Assembly (NCBI GenBank): GCA_902799905.1
Contig: CADCCB010000008.1
Coordinates: forward strand, 19,600 to 83,599
Length of the DNA stretch: 64,000 nucleotides
Origin: an uncultured Prevotellaceae bacterium
GTDB taxonomy: Bacteria > Bacteroidota > Bacteroidia > Bacteroidales > Bacteroidaceae
Reading direction: 5' to 3'
The notes below the pieces were generated by a model that was given only the letters and a program-made list of their open reading frames with translations, did not search any database and was not told the DNA's origin. Below, in pieces: positions 18,943 to 26,515 of this stretch (its first letter is position 1; each line of letters begins with the position of its first letter). A program made the position numbers and the translations under genes.

Positions 18943-19208
18943 ACTGAAGGTTATATCTCTTCAACTCATAGAAACAATTCTTTCTCTGAGTGTCGCCGTT
19001 CCCATGGTTGGAAAGAACATAAATCTTCATAAATCAAACATAAATCTTTCGCTTCTTGTTATTCTTTATTGGGGGAAGTCTAATTGTGGGAAATTATGGG
19101 AAATTTTATTTAGTATAGTTTCTTACTATTATGGGAGTCTAATTGAGTTGAAGTTGGGCTCTTAACATAGTTTAACTGGCGAAATGACCGCAGGACGGGA
19201 ATTTTATT

Positions 19209-19216
19209 TACTTTTG
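19209..19216 (+). promoter_or_regulatory. Predicted -7 promoter element of the secreted mosaic protein gene
   Basis: TACTTTTG fits the TAnnTTTG consensus and ends 26 bases before the ATG at 19243. Confidence 0.55.
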
Positions 19217-19242
19217 CATGAAAGATTATTACATAAAAAGTC

Positions 19243-20466
19243 ATGTTTAAACGATTCATTTTATTTCTCTTCCTGCCTCTAATAGGCATTCAATCAGTCA
19301 AGGCAACTGACATCTATGTGAAAGTCACCTCGACCAGTGATCTGATCCCAGGTGCAAAATATATCCTAGCGGCAACGGAATCCGGAACACCTTATGTGGC
19401 GACAGGTTATAATTACGAAGGTTATTTAGCTACAACATCTTCGGGTTGTAGTATTAGCATTGATGGCAATGTCATAACCATTAGTACGGCAAATCCTATT
19501 GTATTTACACTTGGTGGTAATTCGTCTGGGTATACTCTTAAAGATAATCTGACGGCAAAGTATTTGGGTTATGGCACTGGTACTTCTTTAAGAGAATCTG
19601 AAACAGACACGGATAGTAGTGAAAAATGGACCTACACCTACAACAATACCAGTAGTTCGTTTCTTTTGAAAAATGTTGGTGAAGACACCAGGATGCTATT
19701 TGGGCGTACATTTGGAACTAAACCGAATGAATATTATGCATTCCGGGCAAATACAACGGCGGCAATAACTAATAAACTTGCTCCAGCAAACCTATACCGC
19801 AAAGTTTCCGCTGTTACCCTTGCCTCTGCTTGTACTGATGGAGTGAAATACTATGGGACATATAGCAATGAGAGTGCTTTTGTGGTACCGAGTGACCTGA
19901 CGGTGTCCGAGATAAAGGTGACCGATGGGAAATTGACGGTGGGTAACTACTCGACAGGTGACGTGGTGCCAGCCAACACGGGTGTGATGATATCTTCCAG
20001 TACAGCGGGAGATCATAGCGTGACGCTGACCAGCGCGGCTGGCAGTTCTGTCTTTGGCTCGGAGAATATGCTGAGACCAACAGGCAGCGGCATCACTGCT
20101 GAGGCGATGGCTGCGGCTGATGGCGGATGTAAGTATTATCGTCTGACGATGCATAACGGCACGGCGCTGGGCTACTACTGGGGAGCCGCCGATGGCGCTG
20201 CCTTCGCATTGGGTGCCAACAAGGCCTATCTGGCCGTGCCAACGGCGAGTGCCCGTCTGACTGGCTTTGATATGGCAGATAGCGAAACAACCGATATAAG
20301 GGTAAAGGGAATAGTGAATAGTGAAAGGCAACGGGTAGGCGACGGAACGTCGGGAATGGAATTTGCTGCCGTCGCGGTGTATGACTTGCAGGGCCGTCGT
20401 GTGGCTGACTCTTCATTGAAGAAGGGACTTTATATCGTGAACGGGAAGAAATATATCATTAAATAA
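19243..20466 (+). CDS. Secreted protein of unknown function with C-terminal sorting-type tail
   Basis: 407 residues. The signal peptide (about 1-21) ends V-K-A. Residues 25-185 look like an all-beta domain. Residues 195-350 form a second module with the phrases F-V-V-P-S-D-L-T-V, G-D-V-V-P-A-N-T-G-V, N-M-L-R-P-T-G-S-G-I-T-A and Y-Y-R-L-T-M-H-N-G-T. The end, V-Y-D-L-Q-G-R-R-V followed by K-G-L-Y-I-V-N-G-K-K, resembles the C-terminal sorting tail (type IX-like) found on many Bacteroidetes secreted proteins. The first half of the gene is AT-rich and the second half GC-rich, as if two modules of different origin were joined. I cannot name a function. Confidence 0.7.
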   Translation: MFKRFILFLFLPLIGIQSVKATDIYVKVTSTSDLIPGAKYILAATESGTPYVATGYNYEGYLATTSSGCSISIDGNVITISTANPIVFTLGGNSSGYTLKDNLTAKYLGYGTGTSLRESETDTDSSEKWTYTYNNTSSSFLLKNVGEDTRMLFGRTFGTKPNEYYAFRANTTAAITNKLAPANLYRKVSAVTLASACTDGVKYYGTYSNESAFVVPSDLTVSEIKVTDGKLTVGNYSTGDVVPANTGVMISSSTAGDHSVTLTSAAGSSVFGSENMLRPTGSGITAEAMAAADGGCKYYRLTMHNGTALGYYWGAADGAAFALGANKAYLAVPTASARLTGFDMADSETTDIRVKGIVNSERQRVGDGTSGMEFAAVAVYDLQGRRVADSSLKKGLYIVNGKKYIIK

Positions 20467-20479
20467 GGTGGAAATGATT

Positions 20480-20647
20480 ATGAAGACATATATAAAACCA
20501 GAAACCAGCCTGTACCAACTGAAAAGTGTCACACTATTAGGTGAATCGCAAGCGGGCGTACAGAACGGCGACTCCGTACAGGACGAGTACAATTCAAGTG
20601 ATGTGTCGTATGGTCGTTCGGCCGGCCTATGGGATGATGGAGAATAA
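20480..20647 (+). CDS. Small Y-I-K-P family protein (55 residues)
   Basis: It begins M-K-T-Y-I-K-P-E-T, continues with a short hydrophobic patch (V-T-L-L-G) and ends in acidic W-D-D-G-E. An in-frame ATG two codons earlier (20474) is possible. The same layout, a basic start with Y-I-K-P, a middle L-x-G/S patch and an Asp/Glu-rich end, occurs in the 62-residue protein at 62857-63045. Similar small proteins are common in Prevotella and Bacteroides next to secreted-protein genes, and none has a role that I know. It follows the sorting-tail protein by 13 bp and probably shares its transcript. Confidence 0.65.
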   Translation: MKTYIKPETSLYQLKSVTLLGESQAGVQNGDSVQDEYNSSDVSYGRSAGLWDDGE

Positions 20648-20656
20648 GCGTGGACT

Positions 20657-21712
20657 ATGAATACAACTCAATACTTAAACGATGCGATTGCTCTGCTGAG
20701 CGACCTGATAGCGACTCCGAGGGTGAGCCGTGAGGAGGGAGCAGCGGCAGACAGGCTGCAGGAGGCAATGGCAGCCTGGGGGCTGGAGCCTCGACGCGAG
20801 AAAAACAACTTGTGGGCCGTGAGCCCGGGGTATGACGAGGGGAAAGAGACGATCATGCTGAACGCACACATCGACACGGTGAAGGCGGTGAAGACATGGA
20901 CGAGAGACCCGCACAAACCGACCATAGAGGACGGACGGCTCTACGGACTGGGGGCTAACGACTGCGGCGGGGGCCTGGTGGCCCTGCTGCAGGCGTTCCG
21001 CATACTGAGGGAGCAAAGGCTGAAGTATAACCTGCTGTTCGTGGCATCGGCCGAAGAGGAGGTGTCAGGAAAGGACGGCATGGAGCGGATGCTGCCCCTG
21101 CTGCCACCGATAGGCGTGGCAATAGTGGGGGAGCCGACGGGCATGCAGCCGGCGATAGCGGAGAAGGGCCTAATGGTGATAGACGGATATGCCAAGGGGG
21201 TGAGCGGACACGCGGCACGCGACGAGGGGGTGAACGCCATCTATGAGGCGCTGGACGACCTGGTGTGGCTGCGCGACTACCGATTCAGGAAGGTGAGCCC
21301 CCTGCTGGGAGCGACGAAGATGACGGTGACACAGGTGGAGAGCGGCACACAGCACAACGTGGTGCCCGACATGCTGCACTTCGTCATCGACGTGAGGACG
21401 AACGAATACTACCAGAACGAGTTCGTGTTCTCCTTCCTGCAGAAGAGGATGACGCGCTGCGAACTGAAGGCACGCTCGTTCCGACTGCACTCGTCGCACA
21501 TTGACGAGGGACACCCGCTGGTGAAACGCTGCAAGGAGATGGGGATGACGCCCTTCGGGTCGCCGACGCTGTCGGACCAGGCGCTGATGGACTTCCCGTC
21601 GCTGAAACTGGGTCCCGGCGACTCGGCACGATCGCACAGCGCCGATGAATTCATCGGGCTGGAAGAGATAAAGAGTGCGATAGAGACCTACGTGGCCCTG
21701 CTCAGCGTCTGA
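20657..21712 (+). CDS. argE: M20-family deacylase, probably N-acetyl/N-succinylornithine deacetylase
   Basis: 351 residues. Metal-ligand and catalytic motifs of M20/ArgE-DapE peptidases are present in order: N-A-H-I-D-T-V (near 72), the A-N-D-C-G-G-G block (near 98), A-S-A-E-E-E-V-S-G (near 132), G-E-P-T (near 158) and a late histidine in A-R-S-H-S-A-D-E-F (near 328). In Bacteroidetes, enzymes of this length usually act on N-acyl-ornithine in arginine synthesis, but a dipeptidase-like role cannot be excluded from sequence alone. No other arg genes are nearby. Its 3' end overlaps the convergent EnvC-like gene by 11 bp. GC content is higher than in the genes before it. Confidence 0.8.
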   Translation: MNTTQYLNDAIALLSDLIATPRVSREEGAAADRLQEAMAAWGLEPRREKNNLWAVSPGYDEGKETIMLNAHIDTVKAVKTWTRDPHKPTIEDGRLYGLGANDCGGGLVALLQAFRILREQRLKYNLLFVASAEEEVSGKDGMERMLPLLPPIGVAIVGEPTGMQPAIAEKGLMVIDGYAKGVSGHAARDEGVNAIYEALDDLVWLRDYRFRKVSPLLGATKMTVTQVESGTQHNVVPDMLHFVIDVRTNEYYQNEFVFSFLQKRMTRCELKARSFRLHSSHIDEGHPLVKRCKEMGMTPFGSPTLSDQALMDFPSLKLGPGDSARSHSADEFIGLEEIKSAIETYVALLSV

Positions 21713-23216
21713 GCCAGGGTCGCGGGTCGAGGAGGTCGGTCCAGTTGCGTAACTGGAACTGCATGGTCTGCGACGAGCCGAGGTTGCCGAGAATCTGATT
21801 GGTGGTGACCTTCTGACCGGCAGCAACGCTGACGGAGGCGAGGTCGCAATAGACGGAGATATAGCGCCCGTGGCGCACCATGACGATGAAACCGGTGGTG
21901 GTGGCGAAGATGCGGCTGACCTCACCATCGAAGACACAACGGGCCTGGGCACCGGGCTGACCCTTGAGGTGGATGCCCTTGCTGGCGAGATGGACACCAC
22001 GGCCCACACCCTCGACGACATTGGCACCGAAGCCGCGCACCACCTGATAGGCACCGGTGATAGGCATGGGCAGACGGCCCTTGTTGCTGGCGAAACTGCC
22101 ACTGAGTTGGCGGTCGGGGTCGGCATCGCGATAGCGCTCGGCATCGCGGCGGGCATTACGGTTATCGTCGGCCACGGCACGCTCCATATTCTTACGCTCG
22201 GTCTCAGCCTGACGGGCACGCTGCTTGGCAGCCTTCTTCTCTTCGGCATTGCGGGCGGCACGGGCCTCCTCGCGAGCCTTCTGCTCACGGGCCTTGGCCT
22301 CGGCCAGACGGCGCTCACGATCGCGGCGCTCACGTTCCTTGCGGGCCTTCTCTTCGGCCAGGCGCTTCTTCTCAGCCTCGATACGGGCTTTTTCTCGTGC
22401 TATCTCTTCGGCAATGAGTTTTTCAATCTTCGCATTGAGGTCGGCCTCCTGCTGCTGCTCCTTGGTGATGAGGTCCTGCACGGTCTTCTGCTGCTTCTGC
22501 AATTGGTCGACGAGCATCTGCTGCTCGCGCTGCTTCGACTCCATCTCGCGACGCTCGGTCTCGCCACGGCTGAGCAGGGCACGTTTCTCGGTGCGGGCGG
22601 CCTCCAGTTGCTGCTGCTTCTGCTCCACCTGCTCCTGCTTCTGCTTGACGGCCTCGCCCTGGGCACGCTGGTAGGTGGCGTACTCGTTCATGAAACGGGT
22701 GCGGCGGTACATCTGGTTGATGGTGGAGGCGCTGAAGACGAACAGGGCCTTGTTCTTGGACTGGCGGTTGCGGCGCATATAGCGCACGGACTGGCGGTAG
22801 TTGTCCTGACGCTCGCGGAGTTCCTGCTTCAGCACGACCATCTCGGAGTCGAGCAGGGCGATATGTCCGTCGAGGGTGTCGATCTCGATCTTGATGGAGT
22901 CGAGGGCCAGCCGCTTCATGTCTATCTCGTTGCCCAGCGAGAGGACGTCCTGCATCTGCTGGCGCACGCGGCGGTCCAGTTCGGCCTTCTGACGTTTGTT
23001 CTTGGCAATGTCGTCACGCACACGCTTACGCTCGGCCTCGGCCTGCTGACGTTGCGTGGGCTGCTGCTGACGCGTGGTGGTCTGCTTCTTCTTGCGTTGC
23101 TGGACGGTGGTTGTGGTGGCCTTGCGACGGGCAGACGTGGTGCGCTGCTTCGACCGCTGGGCCGGAGAGGGTAGGCAGCAGAGTGCCAGGAGGAGACAGA
23201 ATAGAAGTCGCTTCAT
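21702..23216 (-). CDS. EnvC-like murein hydrolase activator (coiled coil plus degenerate M23 domain)
   Basis: 504 residues. A signal peptide (ends S-P-A-Q) is followed by a long Gln/Arg/Glu-rich coiled coil (about 40-375) and a C-terminal LytM/M23 fold (about 385-504). The usual zinc ligands are missing. The HxxxD site reads H-L-A-S-K-G and the final H-x-H is replaced by M-Q-F-Q-L. This is the pattern of EnvC/NlpD-type activators, which regulate amidases during cell separation instead of cutting peptidoglycan themselves. It is the last gene of the TPR / DUF4292 / EnvC group, 29 bp after its neighbour. Confidence 0.85.
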   Translation of the reverse strand: MKRLLFCLLLALCCLPSPAQRSKQRTTSARRKATTTTVQQRKKKQTTTRQQQPTQRQQAEAERKRVRDDIAKNKRQKAELDRRVRQQMQDVLSLGNEIDMKRLALDSIKIEIDTLDGHIALLDSEMVVLKQELRERQDNYRQSVRYMRRNRQSKNKALFVFSASTINQMYRRTRFMNEYATYQRAQGEAVKQKQEQVEQKQQQLEAARTEKRALLSRGETERREMESKQREQQMLVDQLQKQQKTVQDLITKEQQQEADLNAKIEKLIAEEIAREKARIEAEKKRLAEEKARKERERRDRERRLAEAKAREQKAREEARAARNAEEKKAAKQRARQAETERKNMERAVADDNRNARRDAERYRDADPDRQLSGSFASNKGRLPMPITGAYQVVRGFGANVVEGVGRGVHLASKGIHLKGQPGAQARCVFDGEVSRIFATTTGFIVMVRHGRYISVYCDLASVSVAAGQKVTTNQILGNLGSSQTMQFQLRNWTDLLDPRPWLRR

Positions 23217-23245
23217 ATCGGTAGGTTTACGCAGGTGAGAGTGAA

Positions 23246-24094
23246 TCAGAGGGCCATGAAACGGCGCAGGATGTCGTCGATCATCACCTCGCGGTATTTG
23301 TCGGAGACGGTGGTGCGAGGCTCCCAGTCGCTCTCGGTGCCGAGGTAGTTGAGTTTGATGCCCAGTTTGATCTCTTTCTCAGGCGTGGTCAGCGTGACGT
23401 CCATCTGGTTGGGGAACGACTTGGAGGCCAGCGTGCCGAAGGACTTGTAGTCCCAGTTCAACTGGGTGTTGCCCTTGAAGGGGTCGCGGTAGGCGATATT
23501 GGCCATGGTGATGCGCCCGCTGTTCTGGTTGGCCAGCCAACTGTAGTTCATCTTGCCGTCTTCGAGGCTGATGACCACCTCATCGTCGCCAAGGCTGGCG
23601 GCAAAGCGGTCGAGGGCAGCCTGGTCGACACCCTCGCGGCCAGGGACGAACAGTTCGTTCCAGAAGAGAGCCTGGAGGGTGTAGAAGTTGATGCCGCTGT
23701 TGCGCAGGAACGACACGTGGGCATAGGGTGCCTTGAGGTACTGCTTATTGATGCGGTCCATGATGAGCACATAGTCACGGGTGAACTCGATGCGTGCTGC
23801 CTCGACGAAGCCGAAGGCCATGAGTTGCAGGCGGATGACGTCGTCGCGCTTCATCTTGAGGTTACCCGTCAGCGATACCTGCTGGGGGCCGTACTCGACG
23901 GTGAACTTCATCTTCGAGGTGACAAACTGTGTGCTGGCCACGTTGCCGCTGACCTTCTGGAGGAAGGTGGTCTGCTCCAGCGAGTCGGGGGCACCGGTCT
24001 TCACGTTGTTGACAACAGGCTTCTTGGAGTGGCACGATGCCAACAGCAGGGGGATGGCAATGAGGGCCATCATCCATATTTTCACGCTTTTCAT
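23246..24094 (-). CDS. DUF4292-family lipoprotein
   Basis: 282 residues. The lipoprotein signal ends L-L-A-S-C (Cys20). The mature part contains alternating beta segments (V-E-Y-G-P-Q-Q-V-S-L-T-G-N-L, then D-R-I-N-K-Q-Y-L-K) as in the DUF4292 family, which has a LolA/LolB-like look. It may bind lipid or lipoprotein, but that is inference. The gene overlaps the stop of the upstream TPR gene by 4 bp (ATGA), so translation is coupled. The linked TPR and EnvC-like genes suggest an envelope role. Confidence 0.8.
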   Translation of the reverse strand: MKSVKIWMMALIAIPLLLASCHSKKPVVNNVKTGAPDSLEQTTFLQKVSGNVASTQFVTSKMKFTVEYGPQQVSLTGNLKMKRDDVIRLQLMAFGFVEAARIEFTRDYVLIMDRINKQYLKAPYAHVSFLRNSGINFYTLQALFWNELFVPGREGVDQAALDRFAASLGDDEVVISLEDGKMNYSWLANQNSGRITMANIAYRDPFKGNTQLNWDYKSFGTLASKSFPNQMDVTLTTPEKEIKLGIKLNYLGTESDWEPRTTVSDKYREVMIDDILRRFMAL

Positions 24095-25803
24095 TTCCTT
24101 AGGTATTTTTTCTTTTTCAGTTTTCTTGCCAGTAACTTGTTGTTAGGCTCCATGTCGAGAGCCTTCTGCCAGAAGGCCACGGCACCCTCGATGTCGCCAG
24201 CCTGGGCATAGATGTCGCCGGCATGCTCCGTGACAACGGCACCGACGGTAGAGTCGTTCTGCAGGGCCTGATCGATGTAGATGCGGGCCTCGGCATAGCG
24301 TCCCTGCATGAAGAGGATCCAGGCGTAGGTGTCGAGGTAGGTGGCATTCTTGGGCTCTGCCTTGATGGTCTTGAAACTCATCAGTTCAGCCTCGTCGAGA
24401 CGCTCGTTCTCAGTGCTGAGGTAATAGGCGTAGTTGTTGAGGCAGCCGATGTTGTCGGGCTTCCATTGCAGGCAGGAGTCGTAGGCCTCGTAGGCCTCCC
24501 GCTTGCGGTGCTTCTGGAAGAGGAGGTCACCCATGACGGCATAGAAGTCGGACACGATGTCGGGCGAACTGTTGTCGTTGATGACGCTGATACCGTTCTG
24601 GAAGGCCTCGAGGGCGTGGTCGGTATCGTTCTGCCGGTAGTAGGCCATGCCCTGATAATAGTAGAAGGCCATCTCCTCGGGGTTGTACTGGCGGGCTGCC
24701 TGGCAGAGGCTGATGATGCTGTCGTTGTCGTCGGCCTCCCATGCAAACTGCACGAGGTGCAGACGGGGCGAGGTGCGCTCAGGGGCGAGGCGTAGCACCA
24801 GTTCCAGGGCCTGGGCGATGCTGTCGCGCGGCATCTTCTTGAGATCCATGTAGGCAGCGGTGAGTTCGGCGATGTCGGGGTCGGGCTCCGGCTGCTGGAG
24901 CATCTCATGGAAGAGGTTGAGGATGACGGTGCTGTCGCCGCCCATGTCCTCGTTATGGGCAATGAGCGAGCGCATCTGATAGACCTTATCCTCGGTGGTG
25001 GCCTTGGGGTTGAGGAGTATGCGACGTGTGATCTCCATGACGGCGGCAGAGTCCTCCTCGGCATTATAGTAGCCCTTGAGGGCCACCTGTGCGCGGATGT
25101 TGTTTGGCTCTTCGTCGAGCACCTGTTGCAACAGCACCAATGCCTCCTCGCGCTGGGAGTTGATCATCAGCGCATTGGCATAGAGTGTCTTGTAGTTGAG
25201 GTCGTTGGGGTGCTGCTCCATCAGTTCCTTCATCGCGAGGGCCGACTTCTCCTGCTCACCAAGTTGCAGGTAGAGGCGACTCTTGGCCAGCGCGATACGC
25301 TCGGTCTTGCCGTTATTCTGTTCCAGTTGGTCGAGGATGCCGATGGCCTCCTGATACTGTTCCTGGTTGGTGTAGAGGTTGTAGAGCGTCTCGAGCAGAT
25401 CCTCGCGGCTCTTGTCGGCCTCGTAGAGTTTCTTCACCACACGGACGGCATCGTCGTAGCGCTTCTGCATGATGTAGGCATCGGAGAGCGTCTCCATATA
25501 GGTGGCGTTGGTAGGCTCGAGAGCCGCTGCCTTCTCAAAGGCTGCCAGGGCCTGCTCGTTATGCTTCATCGCCGTGTGGTACTGCGCCAGGAAGAAATAG
25601 GTCTCTGAAGCCTCGGGCCGCAGTTCCTGGCACCGCATCAGCAGGTCGAAGGCGGCGTCGTGGTGACTCTGATGCCGCTGCAGCATCGCCTCGTGGAAGA
25701 GCATGTCGTACTCCCGCGAGGCTGCCGACGCACTATCCGTCTGGGCATTAGCGACCAGACTGACACTGAACAGCAGTAATATAAGGATGCTTTTAATTCT
25801 CAC
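24091..25803 (-). CDS. Periplasmic tetratricopeptide-repeat protein
   Basis: 570 residues. The start codon is GTG at 25803, with no better ATG; the signal peptide ends V-A-N-A-Q. TPR units fill the rest, with clear A-x-x-x-Y/F...P-x-N/D spacing near residues 75-110 (A-F-E-K-A-A-A-L-E-P-T-N-A), 490-520 and 545-560 (A-V-A-F-W-Q-K-A-L-D-M-E-P-N-N). TPR arrays are protein-binding scaffolds. The start codon lies at the edge of a TTAATTC repeat tract, so the leader of this mRNA is mostly repeat. It is the first gene of the three-gene group with DUF4292 and EnvC. Confidence 0.85.
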   Translation of the reverse strand: MRIKSILILLLFSVSLVANAQTDSASAASREYDMLFHEAMLQRHQSHHDAAFDLLMRCQELRPEASETYFFLAQYHTAMKHNEQALAAFEKAAALEPTNATYMETLSDAYIMQKRYDDAVRVVKKLYEADKSREDLLETLYNLYTNQEQYQEAIGILDQLEQNNGKTERIALAKSRLYLQLGEQEKSALAMKELMEQHPNDLNYKTLYANALMINSQREEALVLLQQVLDEEPNNIRAQVALKGYYNAEEDSAAVMEITRRILLNPKATTEDKVYQMRSLIAHNEDMGGDSTVILNLFHEMLQQPEPDPDIAELTAAYMDLKKMPRDSIAQALELVLRLAPERTSPRLHLVQFAWEADDNDSIISLCQAARQYNPEEMAFYYYQGMAYYRQNDTDHALEAFQNGISVINDNSSPDIVSDFYAVMGDLLFQKHRKREAYEAYDSCLQWKPDNIGCLNNYAYYLSTENERLDEAELMSFKTIKAEPKNATYLDTYAWILFMQGRYAEARIYIDQALQNDSTVGAVVTEHAGDIYAQAGDIEGAVAFWQKALDMEPNNKLLARKLKKKKYLRK

Positions 25804-25936
25804 CTCTTAATTCTCGCCTTTTAATTCTTAATTCTTAACTCTTATCGGCGCAGCCGATAACTCTTAACTCTTAATTCTTAATTCTTACTCGGCTGAAAGC
25901 CGACACTTCTTAATTCTTAACTCTTAATTCTTAATT
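25804..25936. repeat. TTAATTC/TTAACTC heptamer tract with two hairpins
   Basis: The whole spacer between dut and the TPR gene consists of heptamers of the type TTAATTC or TTAACTC, interrupted by two GC hairpins: 25842-25849 with 25853-25860 (8 bp, loop GCA) and 25889-25894 with 25898-25903 (6 bp, loop GAA). It reaches into the first codons of the TPR gene. It could act as a terminator or attenuator after dut. Confidence 0.8.
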
Positions 25937-26368
25937 CTACACCCCCGTATGCCCATATCCTCCGGCACCGCGCTCCGTCTCATTGAGGACGTCCACCTCG
26001 ATGAATTCGGCTGTTTCGTGACGGGCTATCACCATCTGGGCGATGCGCTCGCCATCGTTGACGACGAAGTCTTCCGACGACAGGTTGATGAGTAGCACAC
26101 CGATCTCGCCACGGTAGTCGGCATCGATGGTGCCAGGTGAGTTGAGCACGGTGATACCTTTCTTCAGGGCCAGTCCGCTGCGGGGACGAACCTGAGCCTC
26201 GTAGCCCTGTGGCAATGCGATGAACAGTCCGGTGGGGATGAGACGACGCTCCATCGGCTTGAGGACGACGGGTGCGTCGATATTGGCACGAAGGTCCATG
26301 CCTGCGCTCTGCGCTGTGGCATAGGCTGGCAATGGCTGGTGACCCTTGTTGATGACTTCTATTCTCAT
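25937..26368 (-). CDS. dut: dUTP diphosphatase
   Basis: 143 residues, the normal length for trimeric dUTPase. The five conserved motifs are present: A-G-M-D-L-R near 22, R-P-R-S-G-L-A near 62, [13 protein letters not shown] near 76, G-E-R-I-A-Q-M near 103 and the C-terminal arm [10 protein letters not shown]. It hydrolyses dUTP to dUMP and pyrophosphate, keeping uracil out of DNA and feeding dTMP synthesis. It is divergent from dgt and close to ung. Confidence 0.97.
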   Translation of the reverse strand: MRIEVINKGHQPLPAYATAQSAGMDLRANIDAPVVLKPMERRLIPTGLFIALPQGYEAQVRPRSGLALKKGITVLNSPGTIDADYRGEIGVLLINLSSEDFVVNDGERIAQMVIARHETAEFIEVDVLNETERGAGGYGHTGV

Positions 26369-26397
26369 AATCTTTTTTACCTTATTAATTTAAGGTG

Positions 26398-26405
26398 CAA
26401 AGGTA
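26398..26405 (-). promoter_or_regulatory. Predicted -7 promoter element of dut
   Basis: The minus strand reads TACCTTTG, followed by CA. It ends 29 bases before the dut ATG. A separate promoter for dgt lies about 100 bp away on the other strand. Confidence 0.7.
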
Positions 26406-26502
26406 GCAATTTCCCATGAATAGACCATACGTTTTGTGCTAAAATGTGTTGCGGCACTCATAATTTCATGAAAAAGATAGTGGCAGACTCATTTTTTTTG
26501 AT

Positions 26503-26510
26503 TACCTTTG
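26503..26510 (+). promoter_or_regulatory. Predicted -7 promoter element of dgt
   Basis: TACCTTTG followed by CA. The expected transcription start falls at or next to the ATG at 26516, so the transcript would have no leader, unless translation starts at the next ATG (26528). Confidence 0.65.
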
Positions 26511-26515
26511 CATCG

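Larger units (their letters stand above)
18503..19242. other. 740-bp gene-free stretch with direct repeats and palindromes
   Basis: No convincing gene; the short open frames are AT-rich with no recognisable domain or ribosome site. It holds three copies of GTTACAC (18700, 18709, 18772), two palindromes built on ACAAAACAA (18857-18875 and 18922-18942), a 15-base hairpin AAGGAA/TTCCTT (18903-18917), three copies of CATAAATC spaced 10-11 bp (19018, 19028, 19039) and two of GTCTAATTG (19078, 19137). A promoter-like TACTTTTG lies at its right end. The base composition is much more AT-rich than its neighbours. Confidence 0.7.

Noticed and set aside
18595-19165. Two small plus-strand frames of 80-88 codons in the gene-free stretch
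   Set aside because: AT-rich, no ribosome site, no domain, and they run across palindromes and direct repeats.
21870-23174. Leu/Gly-rich plus-strand frame of 434 codons that looks like a membrane protein
   Set aside because: It is the complement of the Gln/Arg/Glu-rich coiled coil of the EnvC-like gene; such codons read backward as Leu, Ala and Ser.
26444-26515. Longer N-terminus for dGTPase
   Set aside because: The extra codons precede the predicted promoter element and do not resemble the family start.
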